Assembly: GCA_030848705.1 (NCBI GenBank)
Contig: JAUIZM010000013.1
Coordinates: 62,001 to 126,000 of the forward strand
Direction of reading: 5' to 3'
Length of the DNA: 64,000 nt
Source: Heracleum sosnowskyi
Taxonomy: Eukaryota; Streptophyta; Magnoliopsida; Apiales; Apiaceae
Within the stretch, counting starts at the first letter, position 1; each line of letters opens with the position of its first letter. The notes under the pieces are model-generated. The model saw nothing but the letters and a program-made list of their open reading frames with translations, ran no database searches and had not been told where the DNA came from. Shown in pieces: positions 28,749 to 42,700 of this stretch. The position numbers and the translations under genes were made by a program.

Positions 28749-31700
28749 CTAAGTGGTTTGGATTGAGAGGAAACCCTAAAATCTAAAAAGTTGGTAATGT
28801 GTATATGAAATTAATTGCTTATTCAATAAGTAAATATCTAAGGGTAAATCAAGTTCATTTTTATTTAAAAAGTCAATAATGAAGCTCTAAATGAATTTCT
28901 TGTAAAATAAGTCAAGAATAAAGCTTTACGTGATTTTCATTCATTTATTGAGAGTAACCCTAAATCCTAACAAGTCAATGACGAGGCTCACAAGTTTTAT
29001 CCTTATTCTACATGTAAGTATCTAAGCTCCAAGCAAATTTTATGTTTAAACAAGACAATAAAGAAGCTCTAAATTGATTACTTGTTGAATAAGTCGGGAA
29101 TAAAACTTTACATGATTTTCATTCATTTATTGAGAGTAACCCTAAATCCTAACAAGTCAATGACGAGGCTCACAAGTTTTATCCTTATTCTACATGTAAG
29201 TATCTAAGCTCCAAGCAAATTTTATGTTTAAACAAGACAATAAAGAAGCTCTAAATTGATTACTTGTTGAATAAGTCGGGAATAAAGCTTTACGTGATTT
29301 TCATTCATTTATTGAGAGTAACCCTAAATCCTAACAAGTCAATGACGAGGCTCACAAGTTTTATCCTTATTCTACATGTAAGTATCTAAGCTCCAAACAA
29401 ATTTTATGTTTAAACAAGACAATAAAGAAGCTCTAAATTGATTACTTGTTGAATAAGTCGGGAATAAAGCTTTACGTGATTTTCATTCATTTATTGAGAG
29501 TAACCCTAAATCCTAACAAGTCAATGACGAGGCTCACAAGTTTTATCCTTATTCTACATGTAAGTATCTAAGCTCCAAGCAAATTTTATGTTTAAACAAG
29601 ACAATAAAGAAGCTCTAAATTGATTACTTGTTGAATAAGTCGGGAATAAAGCTTCACCTGATTTTCATTCATTTATTGAGAGTAACCCTAAATCCTAACA
29701 AGTCAATGACGAGGCTCACAAGTTTTATCCTTATTCTACATGTAAGTATCTAAGCTCCAAACAAATTTTATGTTTAAACAAGACAATGAAGAAGCTCTAA
29801 ATTGATTACTTGTTGAATAAGTCGGGAATAAAGCTTTACGTGATTTTCATTCATTTATTGAGAGTAACCCTAAATCCTAACAAGTCAATGACGAGGCTCA
29901 CAAGTTTTATCCTTATTCTACAGGTAAGTATCTGAGCTCCAAACAAATTTTATGTTTAAACAAGACAATAAAGAAGCTCTAAATTGATTACTTGTTGAAT
30001 AAGTCGGGAATAAAGCTTTACGTGATTTTCATTCATTTATTGAGAGTAACCCTAAATCCTAACAAGTCAATGACGAAGATCACAAGTTTTATCCTTATTC
30101 TACATGTAAGTATCTAAGCTCCAAACAAATTTTATGTTTAAACAAGACAATAAAGAAGCTCTAAATGGATTACTTGTTGAATAAGTCGGGAATAAAGCTC
30201 TAAGTGGTTTGGATTGAGAGGAAACCCTAAAATCTAAAAAGTTGGTAATGTGTATATGAAATTAATTGCTTATTCAATAAGTAAATATCTAAGGGTAAAT
30301 CAAGTTCATTTTTATTTAAAAAGTCAATAATGAAGCTCTAAATGAATTTCTTGTAAAATAAGTCAAGAATAAAGCTTTACGTGATTTTCATTCATTTATT
30401 GAGAGTAACCCTAAATCCTAACAAGTCAATGACGAGGCTCACAAGTTTTATCCTTATTCTACATGTAAGTATCTAAGCTCCAAACAAATTTTATGTTTAA
30501 ACAAGACAATAAAGAAGCTCTAAATTGATTACTTGTTGAATAAGTCGGGAATAAAGCTTTACATGATTTTCATTCATTTATTGAGAGTAACCCTAAATCC
30601 TAACAAGTCAATGACGAGGCTCACAATTTTTATCCTTATTCTACATGTAAGTATCTAAGCTCCAAGCAAATTTTATGTTTAAACAAGACAATAAAGAAGC
30701 TCTAAATTGATTACTTGTTGAATAAGTCGGGAATAAAGCTTCACCTGATTTTCATTCATTTATTGAGAGTAACCCTAAATCCTAACAAGTCAATGACGAG
30801 GCTCACAAGTTTTATCCTTATTCTACATGTAAGTATCTAAGCTCCAAACAAATTTTATGTTTAAACAAGACAATAAAGAAGCTCTAAATTGATTACTTGT
30901 TGAATAAGTCGGGAATAAAGCTTTACGTGATTTTCATTCATTTATTGAGAGTAACCCTAAATCCTAACAAGTCAATGACGAGGCTCACAAGTTTTATCCT
31001 TATTCTACATGTAAGTATCCAAGCTCCAAACAAATTTTATGTTTAAACAAGACAATAAAGAAGCTCTAAATTGATTACTTGTTGAATAAGTCGGGAATAA
31101 AGCTTTACGTGATTTTCATTCATTTATTGAGAGTAACCCTAAATCCTAACAAGTCAATGACGAAGATCACAAGTTTTATCCATATTCTACATGTAAGTAT
31201 CTAAGCTCCAAACAAATTTTATGTTTAAACAAGACAATAAAGAAGCTCTAAATGGATTACTTGTTGAATAAGTCGGGAATAAAGCTCTAAGTGGTTTGGA
31301 TTGAGAGGAAACCCTAAAATCTAAAAAGTTGGTAATGTGTATATGAAATTAATTGCTTATTCAATAAGTAAATATCTAAGGGTAAATCAAGTTCATTTTT
31401 ATTTAAAAAGTCAATAATGAAGCTCTAAATGAATTTCTTGTAAAATAAGTCAAGAATAAAGCTTTACGTGATTTTCATTCATTTATTGAGAGTAACCCTA
31501 AATCCTAACAAGTCAATGACGAGGCTCACAAGTTTTATCCTTATTCTACATGTAAGTATCTAAGCTCCAAGCAAATTTTATGTTTAAACAAGACAATAAA
31601 GAAGCTCTAAATTGATTACTTGTTGAATAAGTCGGGAATAAAACTTTACCTGATTTTCATTCATTTATTGAGAGTAACCCTAAATCCTAACAAGTCAATG

Positions 31701-34700
31701 ACGAGGCTCACAAGTTTTATCCTTATTCTACATGTAAGTATCTAAGCTCCAAGCAAATTTTATGTTTAAACAAGACAATAAAGAAGCTCTAAATTGATTA
31801 CTTGTTGAATAAGTCGGGAATAAAGCTTTACGTGATTTTCATTCATTTATTGAGAGTAACCCTAAATCCTAACAAGTCAATGACGAGGCTCACAAGTTTT
31901 ATCCTTATTCTACATGTAAGTATCTAAGCTCCAAACAAATTTTATGTTTAAACAAGACAATAAAGAAGCTCTAAATTGATTACTTGTTGAATAAGTCGGG
32001 AATAAAGCTTTACGTGATTTTCATTCATTTATTGAGAGTAACCCTAAATCCTAACAAGTCAATGACGAGGCTCACAAGTTTTATCCTTATTCTACATGTA
32101 AGTATCTAAGCTCCAAGCAAATTTTATGTTTAAACAAGACAATAAAGAAGCTCTAAATTGATTACTTGTTGAATAAGTCGGGAATAAAGCTTCACCTGAT
32201 TTTCATTCATTTATTGAGAGTAACCCTAAATCCTAACAAGTCAATGACGAGGCTCACAAGTTTTATCCTTATTCTACATGTAAGTATCTAAGCTCCAAAC
32301 AAATTTTATGTTTAAACAAGACAATGAAGAAGCTCTAAATTGATTACTTGTTGAATAAGTCGGGAATAAAGCTTTACGTGATTTTCATTCATTTATTGAG
32401 AGTAACCCTAAATCCTAACAAGTCAATGACGAGGCTCACAAGTTTTATCCTTATTCTACAGGTAAGTATCTGAGCTCCAAAGAAATTTTATGTTTAAACA
32501 AGACAATAAAGAAGCTCTAAATTGATTACTTGTTGAATAAGTCGGGAATAAAGCTTTACGTGATTTTCATTCATTTATTGAGAGTAACCCTAAATCCTAA
32601 CAAGTCAATGACGAAGATCACAAGTTTTATCCTTATTCTACATGTAAGTATCTAAGCTCCAAACAAATTTTATGTTTAAACAAGACAATAAAGAAGCTCT
32701 AAATGGATTACTTGTTGAATAAGTCGGGAATAAAGCTCTAAGTGGTTTGGATTGAGAGGAAACCCTAAAATCTAAAAAGTTGGTAATGTGTATATGAAAT
32801 TAATTGCTTATTCAATAAGTAAATATCTAAGGGTAAATCAAGTTCATTTTTATTTAAAAAGTCAATAATGAAGCTCTAAATGAATTTCTTGTAAAATAAG
32901 TCAAGAATAAAGCTTTACGTGATTTTCATTCATTTATTGAGAGTAACCCTAAATCCTAACAAGTCAATGACGAGGCTCACAAGTTTTATCCTTATTCTAC
33001 ATGTAAGTATCTAAGCTCCAAACAAATTTTATGTTTAAACAAGACAATAAAGAAGCTCTAAATTGATTACTTGTTGAATAAGTCGGGAATAAAGCTTTAC
33101 ATGATTTTCATTCATTTATTGAGAGTAACCCTAAATCCTAACAAGTCAATGACGAGGCTCACAAGTTTTATCCTTATTCTACATGTAAGTATCTAAGCTC
33201 CAAGCAAATTTTATGTTTAAACAAGACAATAAAGAAGCTCTAAATTGATTACTTGTTGAATAAGTCGGGAATAAAGCTTCACCTGATTTTCATTCATTTA
33301 TTGAGAGTAACCCTAAATCCTAACAAGTCAATGACGAGGCTCACAAGTTTTATCCTTATTCTACATGTAAGTATCTAAGCTCCAAACAAATTTTATGTTT
33401 AAACAAGACAATAAAGAAGCTCTAAATTGATTACTTGTTGAATAAGTCGGGAATAAAGCTTTACGTGATTTTCATTCATTTATTGAGAGTAACCCTAAAT
33501 CCTAACAAGTCAATGACGAGGCTCACAAGTTTTATCCTTATTCTACATGTAAGTATCCAAGCTCCAAACAAATTTTATGTTTAAACAAGACAATAAAGAA
33601 GCTCTAAATTGATTACTTGTTGAATAAGTCGGGAATAAAGCTTTACGTGATTTTCATTCATTTATTGAGAGTAACCCTAAATCCTAACAAGTCAATGACG
33701 AAGATCACAAGTTTTATCCATATTCTACATGTAAGTATCTAAGCTCCAAACAAATTTTATGTTTAAACAAGACAATAAAGAAGCTCTAAATGGATTACTT
33801 GTTGAATAAGTCGGGAATAAAGCTCTAAGTGGTTTGGATTGAGAGGAAACCCTAAAATCTAAAAAGTTGGTAATGTGTATATGAAATTAATTGCTTATTC
33901 AATAAGTAAATATCTAAGGGTAAATCAAGTTCATTTTTATTTAAAAAGTCAATAATGAAGCTCTAAATGAATTTCTTGTAAAATAAGTCAAGAATAAAGC
34001 TTTACGTGATTTTCATTCATTTATTGAGAGTAACCCTAAATCCTAACAAGTCAATGACGAGGCTCACAAGTTTTATCCTTATTCTACATGTAAGTATCTA
34101 AGCTCCAAGCAAATTTTATGTTTAAACAAGACAATAAAGAAGCTCTAAATTGATTACTTGTTGAATAAGTCGGGAATAAAACTTTACATGATTTTCATTC
34201 ATTTATTGAGAGTAACCCTAAATCCTAACAAGTCAATGACGAGGCTCACAAGTTTTATCCTTATTCTACATGTAAGTATCTAAGCTCCAAGCAAATTTTA
34301 TGTTTAAACAAGACAATAAAGAAGCTCTAAATTGATTACTTGTTGAATAAGTCGGGAATAAAGCTTTACGTGATTTTCATTCATTTATTGAGAGTAACCC
34401 TAAATCCTAACAAGTCAATGACGAGGCTCACAAGTTTTATCCTTATTCTACATGTAAGTATCTAAGCTCCAAACAAATTTTATGTTTAAACAAGACAATA
34501 AAGAAGCTCTAAATTGATTACTTGTTGAATAAGTCGGGAATAAAGCTTTACATGATTTTCATTCATTTATTGAGAGTAACCCTAAATCCTAACAAGTCAA
34601 TGACGAGGCTCACAAGTTTTATCCTTATTCTACATGTAAGTATCTAAGCTCCAAGCAAATTTTATGTTTAAACAAGACAATAAAGAAGCTCTAAATTGAT

Positions 34701-36726
34701 TACTTGTTGAATAAGTCGGGAATAAAGCTTCACCTGATTTTCATTCATTTATTGAGAGTAACCCTAAATCCTAACAAGTCAATGACGAGGCTCACAAGTT
34801 TTATCCTTATTCTACATGTAAGTATCTAAGCTCCAAACAAATTTTATGTTTAAACAAGACAATAAAGAAGCTCTAAATTGATTACTTGTTGAATAAGTCG
34901 GGAATAAAGCTTTACGTGATTTTCATTCATTTATTGAGAGTAACCCTAAATCCTAACAAGTCAATGACGAGGCTCACAAGTTTTATCCTTATTCTACATG
35001 TAAGTATCCAAGCTCCAAACAAATTTTATGTTTAAACAAGACAATAAAGAAGCTCTAAATTGATTACTTGTTGAATAAGTCGGGAATAAAGCTTTACGTG
35101 ATTTTCATTCATTTATTGAGAGTAACCCTAAATCCTAACAAGTCAATGACGAAGATCACAAGTTTTATCCATATTCTACATGTAAGTATCTAAGCTCCAA
35201 ACAAATTTTATGTTTAAACAAGACAATAAAGAAGCTCTAAATGGATTACTTGTTGAATAAGTCGGGAATAAAGCTCTAAGTGGTTTGGATTGAGAGGAAA
35301 CCCTAAAATCTAAAAAGTTGGTAATGTGTATATGAAATTAATTGCTTATTCAATAAGTAAATATCCAAGGGTAAATCAAGTTCATTTTTATTTAAAAAGT
35401 CAATAATGAAGCTCTAAATGAATTTCTTGTAAAATAAGTCAAGAATAAAGCTTTACGTGATTTTCATTCATTTATTGAGAGTAACCCTAAATCCTAACAA
35501 GTCAATGACGAGGCTCACAAGTTTTATCCTTATTCTACATGTAAGTATCTAAGCTCCAAGCAAATTTTATGTTTAAACAAGACAATAAAGAAGCTCTAAA
35601 TTGATTACTTGTTGAATAAGTCGGGAATAAAACTTTACATGATTTTCATTCATTTATTGAGAGTAACCCTAAATCCTAACAAGTCAATGACGAGGCTCAC
35701 AAGTTTTATCCTTATTCTACATGTAAGTATCTAAGCTCCAAGCAAATTTTATGTTTAAACAAGACAATAAAGAAGCTCTAAATTGATTACTTGTTGAATA
35801 AGTCGGGAATAAAGCTTTACGTGATTTTCATTCATTTATTGAGAGTAACCCTAAATCCTAACAAGTCAATGACGAGGCTCACAAGTTTTATCCTTATTCT
35901 ACATGTAAGTATCTAAGCTCCAAACAAATTTTATGTTTAAACAAGACAATAAAGAAGCTCTAAATTGATTACTTGTTGAATAAGTCGGGAATAAAGCTTT
36001 ACGTGATTTTCATTCATTTATTGAGAGTAACCCTAAATCCTAACAAGTCAATGACGAGGCTCACAAGTTTTATCCTTATTCTACATGTAAGTATCTAAGC
36101 TCCAAGCAAATTTTATGTTTAAACAAGACAATAAAGAAGCTCTAAATTGATTACTTGTTGAATAAGTCGGGAATAAAGCTTCACCTGATTTTCATTCATT
36201 TATTGAGAGTAACCCTAAATCCTAACAAGTCAATGACGAGGCTCACAAGTTTTATCCTTATTCTACATGTAAGTATCTAAGCTCCAAACAAATTTTATGT
36301 TTAAACAAGACAATGAAGAAGCTCTAAATTGATTACTTGTTGAATAAGTCGGGAATAAAGCTTTACGTGATTTTCATTCATTTATTGAGAGTAACCCTAA
36401 ATCCTAACAAGTCAATGACGAGGCTCACAAGTTTTATCCTTATTCTACAGGTAAGTATCTGAGCTCCAAACAAATTTTATGTTTAAACAAGACAATAAAG
36501 AAGCTCTAAATTGATTACTTGTTGAATAAGTCGGGAATAAAGCTTTACGTGATTTTCATTCATTTATTGAGAGTAACCCTAAATCCTAACAAGTCAATGA
36601 CGAAGATCACAAGTTTTATCCTTATTCTACATGTAAGTATCTAAGCTCCAAACAAATTTTATGTTTAAACAAGACAATAAAGAAGCTCTAAATGGATTAC
36701 TTGTTGAATAAGTCGGGAATAAAGCT
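28748..36726. repeat. Array block 4: alternating 8-monomer and 6-monomer units
   Basis: B marks at 28748, 30199, 31286, 32737, 33824, 35275 and 36726 give 1451, 1087, 1451, 1087, 1451 and 1451 bp. The first two pairs form a 2538-bp (14-monomer) unit. The private base ACAATGAAG at 29788 recurs at 32326, exactly 2538 bp on. CAGGTAAGTATCTGAGC and AATAAAACTTTAC also recur in the 8-monomer units. All B2 copies switch to GTTCATTTTT from here. Confidence 0.9.
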
Positions 36727-39700
36727 CTAAGTGGTTTGGATTGAGAGGAAACCCTAAAATCTAAAAAGTTGGTAATGTGTATATGAAATTAATTGCTTAT
36801 TCAATAAGTAAATATCTAAGGGTAAATCAAGTTCATTTTTATTTAAAAAGTCAATAATGAAGCTCTAAATGAATTTCTTGTAAAATAAGTCAAGAATAAA
36901 GCTTTACGTGATTTTCATTCATTTATTGAGAGTAACCCTAAATCCTAACAAGTCAATGACGAGGCTCACAAGTTTTATCATTATTCTACATGTAAGTATC
37001 TAAGCTCCAAACAAATTTTATGTTTAAACAAGACAATAAAGAAGCTCTAAATTGATTACTTGTTGAATAAGTCGGGAATAAAGCTTTACATGATTTTCAT
37101 TCATTTATTGAGAGTAACCCTAAATCCTAACAAGTCAATGACGAGGCTCACAAGTTTTATCCTTATTCTACATGTAAGTATCTAAGCTCCAAGCAAATTT
37201 TATGTTTAAACAAGACAATAAAGAAGCTCTAAATTGATTACTTGTTGAATAAGTCGGGAATAAAGCTTCACCTGATTTTCATTCATTTATTGAGAGTAAC
37301 CCTAAATCCTAACAAGTCAATGACGAGGCTCACAAGTTTTATCCTTATTCTACATGTAAGTATCTAAGCTCCAAACAAATTTTATGTTTAAACAAGACAA
37401 TAAAGAAGCTCTAAATTGATTACTTGTTGAATAAGTCGGGAATAAAGCTTTACGTGATTTTCATTCATTTATTGAGAGTAACCCTAAATCCTAACAAGTC
37501 AATGACGAGGCTCACAAGTTTTATCCTTATTCTACATGTAAGTATCCAAGCTCCAAACAAATTTTATGTTTAAACAAGACAATAAAGAAGCTCTAAATTG
37601 ATTACTTGTTGAATAAGTCGGGAATAAAGCTTTACATGATTTTCATTCATTTATTGAGAGTAACCCTAAATCCTAACAAGTCAATGACGAAGATCACAAG
37701 TTTTATCCATATTCTACATGTAAGTATCTAAGCTCCAAACAAATTTTATGTTTAAACAAGACAATAAAGAAGCTCTAAATGGATTACTTGTTGAATAAGT
37801 CGGGAATAAAGCTCTAAGTGGTTTGGATTGAGATGAAACCCTAAAATCTAAAAAGTTGGTAATGTGTATATGAAATTAATTGCTTATTCAATAAGTAAAT
37901 ATCTAAGGGTAAATCAAGTTAATTTTTATTTAAAAAGTCAATAATGAAGCTCTAAATGAATTTCTTGTGAAATAAGTCAAGAATAAAGCTTTACGTGATT
38001 TTCATTCATTTATTGAGAGTAACCCTAAATCCTAACAAGTCAATGACGAGGCTCACAAGTTTTATCCTTATTCTACATGTAAGTATCTAAGCTCCAAACA
38101 AATTTTATGTTTAAACAAGACAATAAAGAAGCTCTAAATTGATTACTTGTTGAATAAGTCGGGAATAAAGCTTTACATGATTTTCATTCATTTATTGAGA
38201 GTAACCCTAAATCCTAACAAGTCAATGACGAGGCTCACAAGTTTTATCCTTATTCTACATGTAAGTATCTAAGCTCCAAGCAAATTTTATGTTTAAACAA
38301 GACAATAAAGAAGCTCTAAATTGATTACTTGTTGAATAAGTCGGGAATAAAGCTTCACCTGATTTTCATTCATTTATTGAGAGTAACCCTAAATCCTAAC
38401 AAGTCAATGACGAGGCTCACAAGTTTTATCCTTATTCTACATGTAAGTATCTATGCTCCAAACAAATTTTATGTTTAAACAAGACAATAAAGAAGCTCTA
38501 AATTGATTACTTGTTGAATAAGTCGGGAATAAAGCTTTACGTGATTTTCATTCATTTATTGAGAGTAACCCTAAATCCTAACAAGTCAATGACGAGGCTC
38601 ACAAGTTTTATCCTTATTCTACATGTAAGTATCTAAGCTCCAAACAAATTTTATGTTTAAACAAGACAATAAAGAAGCTCTAAATTGATTACTTGTTGAA
38701 TAAGTCGGGAATAAAGCTTTACGTGATTTTCATTCATTTATTGAGAGTAACCCTAAATCCTAACAAGTCAATGACGAAGATCACAAGTTTTATCCATATT
38801 CTACATGTAAGTATCTAAGCTCCAAACAAATTTTATGTTTAAACAAGACAATAAAGAAGCTCTAAATGGATTACTTGTTGAATAAGTCGGGAATAAAGCT
38901 CTAAGTGGTTTGGATTGAGAGGAAACCCTAAAATCTAAAAAGTTGGTAATGTGTATATGAAATTAATTGCTTATTCAATAAGTAAATATCTAAGGGTAAA
39001 TCAAGTTCATTTTTATTTAAAAAGTCAATAATGAAGCTCTAAATGAATTTCTTGTAAAATAAGTCAAGAATAAAGCTTTACGTGATTTTCATTCATTTAT
39101 TGAGAGTAACCCTAAATCCTAACAAGTCAATGACGAGGCTCACAAGTTTTATCCTTATTCTACATGTAAGTATCTAAGCTCCAAGCAAATTTTATGTTTA
39201 AATAAGACAATAAAGAAGCTCTAAATTGATTACTTGTTGAATAAGTCGGGAATAAAGCTTCACCTGATTTTCATTCATTTATTGAGAGTAACCCTAAATC
39301 CTAACAAGTCAATGACGAGGCTCACAAGTTTTATCCTTATTCTACAAGTAAGAATCTAAGCTCCAAACAAATTTTATGTTTAAACAAGACAATAAAGAAG
39401 CTCTAAATTGATTACTTGTTGAATAAGTCGGGAATAAAGCTTTACGTGATTTTCATTCATTTATTGAGAGTAACCCTAAATCCTAACAAGTCAATGACGA
39501 GGCTCACAAATTTTATCCTTATTCTACATGTAAGTATCTAAGCTCCAAACAAATTTTATGTTTAAACAAGACAATAAAGAAGCTCTAAATTGATTACTTG
39601 TTGAATAAGTCGGGAATAAAGCTTTACGTGATTTTCATTCATTTATTGAGAGTAACCCTAAATCCTAACAAGTCAATGACGAGGCTCACAAGTTTTATCC

Positions 39701-42700
39701 TTATTCTATATGTAAGTATCTAAGCTCCAAGCAAATTTTATGTTTAAACAAGACAATAAAGAAGCTCTAAATTGATTACTTGTTGAATAAGTCGGGAATA
39801 AAGCTTCACCTGATTTTCATTCATTTATTGAGAGTAACCCTAAATCCTAACAAGTCAATGACGAGGCTCACAAGTTTTATCCTTATTCTACATGTAAGTA
39901 TCTAAGCTCCAAACAAATTTTATGTTTAAACAAGACAATGAAGAAGCTCTAAATTGATTACTTGTTGAATAAGTCGGGAATAAAGCTTTACGTGATTTTC
40001 ATTCATTTATTGAGAGTAACCCTAAATCCTAACAAGTCAATGACGAGGCTCACAAGTTTTATCCTTATTCTACATGTAAGTATCTGAGCTCCAAACAAAT
40101 TTTATGTTTAAACAAGACAATAAAGAAGCTCTAAATTGATTACTTGTTGAATAAGTCGGGAATAAAGCTTTACGTGATTTTCATTCATTTATTGAGAGTA
40201 ACCCTAAATCCTAACAAGTCAATGACGAAGATCACAAGTTTTATCCATATTCTACATGTAAGTATCTAAGCTCCAAACAAATTTTATGTTTAAACAAGAC
40301 AATAAAGAAGCTCTAAATGGATTACTTGTTGAATAAGTCGGGAATAAAGCTCTAAGTGGTTTGGATTGAGAGGAAACCCTAAAATCTAAAAAGTTGGTAA
40401 TGTGTATATGAAATTAATTGCTTATTCAATAAGTAAATATCTAAGGGTAAATCAAGTTCATTTTTATTTAAAAAGTCAATAATGAAGCTCTAAATGAATT
40501 TCTTGTAAAATAAGTCAAGAATAAAGCTTTACGTGATTTTCATTCATTTATTGAGAGTAACCCTAAATCCTAACAAGTCAATGACGAGGCTCACAAGTTT
40601 TATCCTTATTCTACATGTAAGTATCTAAGCTCCAAGCAAATTTTATGTTTAAACAAGACAATAAAGAAGCTCTAAATTGATTACTTGTTGAATAAGTCGG
40701 GAATAAAGCTTCACCTGATTTTCATTCATTTATTGAGAGTAACCCTAAATCCTAACAAGTCAATGACGAGGCTCACAAGTTTTATCCTTATTCTACAAGT
40801 AAGAATCTAAGCTCCAAACAAATTTTATGTTTAAACAAGACAATAAAGAAGCTCTAAATTGATTACTTGTTGAATAAGTCGGGAATAAAGCTTTACGTGA
40901 TTTTCATTCATTTATTGAGAGTAACCCTAAATCCTAACAAGTCAATGACGAGGCTCACAAATTTTATCCTTATTCTACATGTAAGTATCTAAGCTCCAAA
41001 CAAATTTTATGTTTAAACAAGACAATAAAGAAGCTCTAAATTGATTACTTGTTGAATAAGTCGGGAATAAAGCTTTACGTGATTTTCATTCATTTATTGA
41101 GAGTAACCCTAAATCCTAACAAGTCAATGACGAGGCTCACAAGTTTTATCCTTATTCTATATGTAAGTATCTAAGCTCCAAGCAAATTTTATGTTTAAAC
41201 AAGACAATAAAGAAGCTCTAAATTGATTACTTGTTGAATAAGTCGGGAATAAAGCTTCACCTGATTTTCATTCATTTATTGAGAGTAACCCTAAATCCTA
41301 ACAAGTCAATGACGAGGCTCACAAGTTTTATCCTTATTCTACATGTAAGTATCTAAGCTCCAAACAAATTTTATGTTTAAACAAGACAATGAAGAAGCTC
41401 TAAATTGATTACTTGTTGAATAAGTCGGGAATAAAGCTTTACGTGATTTTCATTCATTTATTGAGAGTAACCCTAAATCCTAACAAGTCAATGACGAGGC
41501 TCACAAGTTTTATCCTTATTCTACATGTAAGTATCTGAGCTCCAAACAAATTTTATGTTTAAACAAGACAATAAAGAAGCTCTAAATTGATTACTTGTTG
41601 AATAAGTCGGGAATAAAGCTTTACGTGATTTTCATTCATTTATTGAGAGTAACCCTAAATCCTAACAAGTCAATGACGAAGATCACAAGTTTTATCCTTA
41701 TTCTACATGTAAGTATCTAAGCTCCAAACAAATTTTATGTTTAAACAAGACAATAAAGAAGCTCTAAATGGATTACTTGTTGAATAAGTCGGGAATAAAG
41801 CTCTAAGTGGTTTGGATTGAGAGGAAACCCTAAAATCTAAAAAGTTGGTAATGTGTATATGAAATTAATTGCTTATTCAATAAGTAAATATCTAAGGGTA
41901 AATCAAGTTCATTTTTATTTAAAAAGTCAATAATGAAGCTCTAAATGAATTTCTTGTAAAATAAGTCAAGAATAAAGCTTTACGTGATTTTCATTCATTT
42001 ATTGAGAGTAACCCTAAATCCTAACAAGTCAATGACGAGGCTCACAAGTTTTATCCTTATTCTACATGTAAGTATCTAAGCTCCAAACAAATTGTATGTT
42101 TAAACAAGACAATAAAGAAGCTCTAAATTGATTACTTGTTGAATAAGTCGGGAATAAAGCTTCACCTGATTTTCATTCATTTATTGAGAGTAACCCTAAA
42201 TCCTAACAAGTCAATGACGAGGCTCACAAGTTTTATCCTTATTCTACATGTAAGTATCTAAGCTCCAAACAAATTTTATGTTTAAACAAGACAATGAAGA
42301 AGCTCTAAATTGATTACTTGTTGAATAAGTCGGGAATAAAGCTTTACGTGATTTTCATTCATTTATTGAGAGTAACCCTAAATCCTAACAAGTCAATGAC
42401 GAGGCTCACAAGTTTTATCCTTATTCTACAGGTAAGTATCTGAGCTCCAAACAAATTTTATGTTTAAACAAGACAATAAAGAAGCTCTAAATTGATTACT
42501 TGTTGAATAAGTCGGGAATAAAGCTTTACGTGATTTTCATTCATTTATTGAGAGTAACCCTAAATCCTAACAAGTCAATGACGAAGATCACAAGTTTTAT
42601 CCTTATTCTACATGTAAGTATCTAAGCTCCAAACAAATTTTATGTTTAAACAAGACAATAAAGAAGCTCTAAATGGATTACTTGTTGAATAAGTCGGGAA

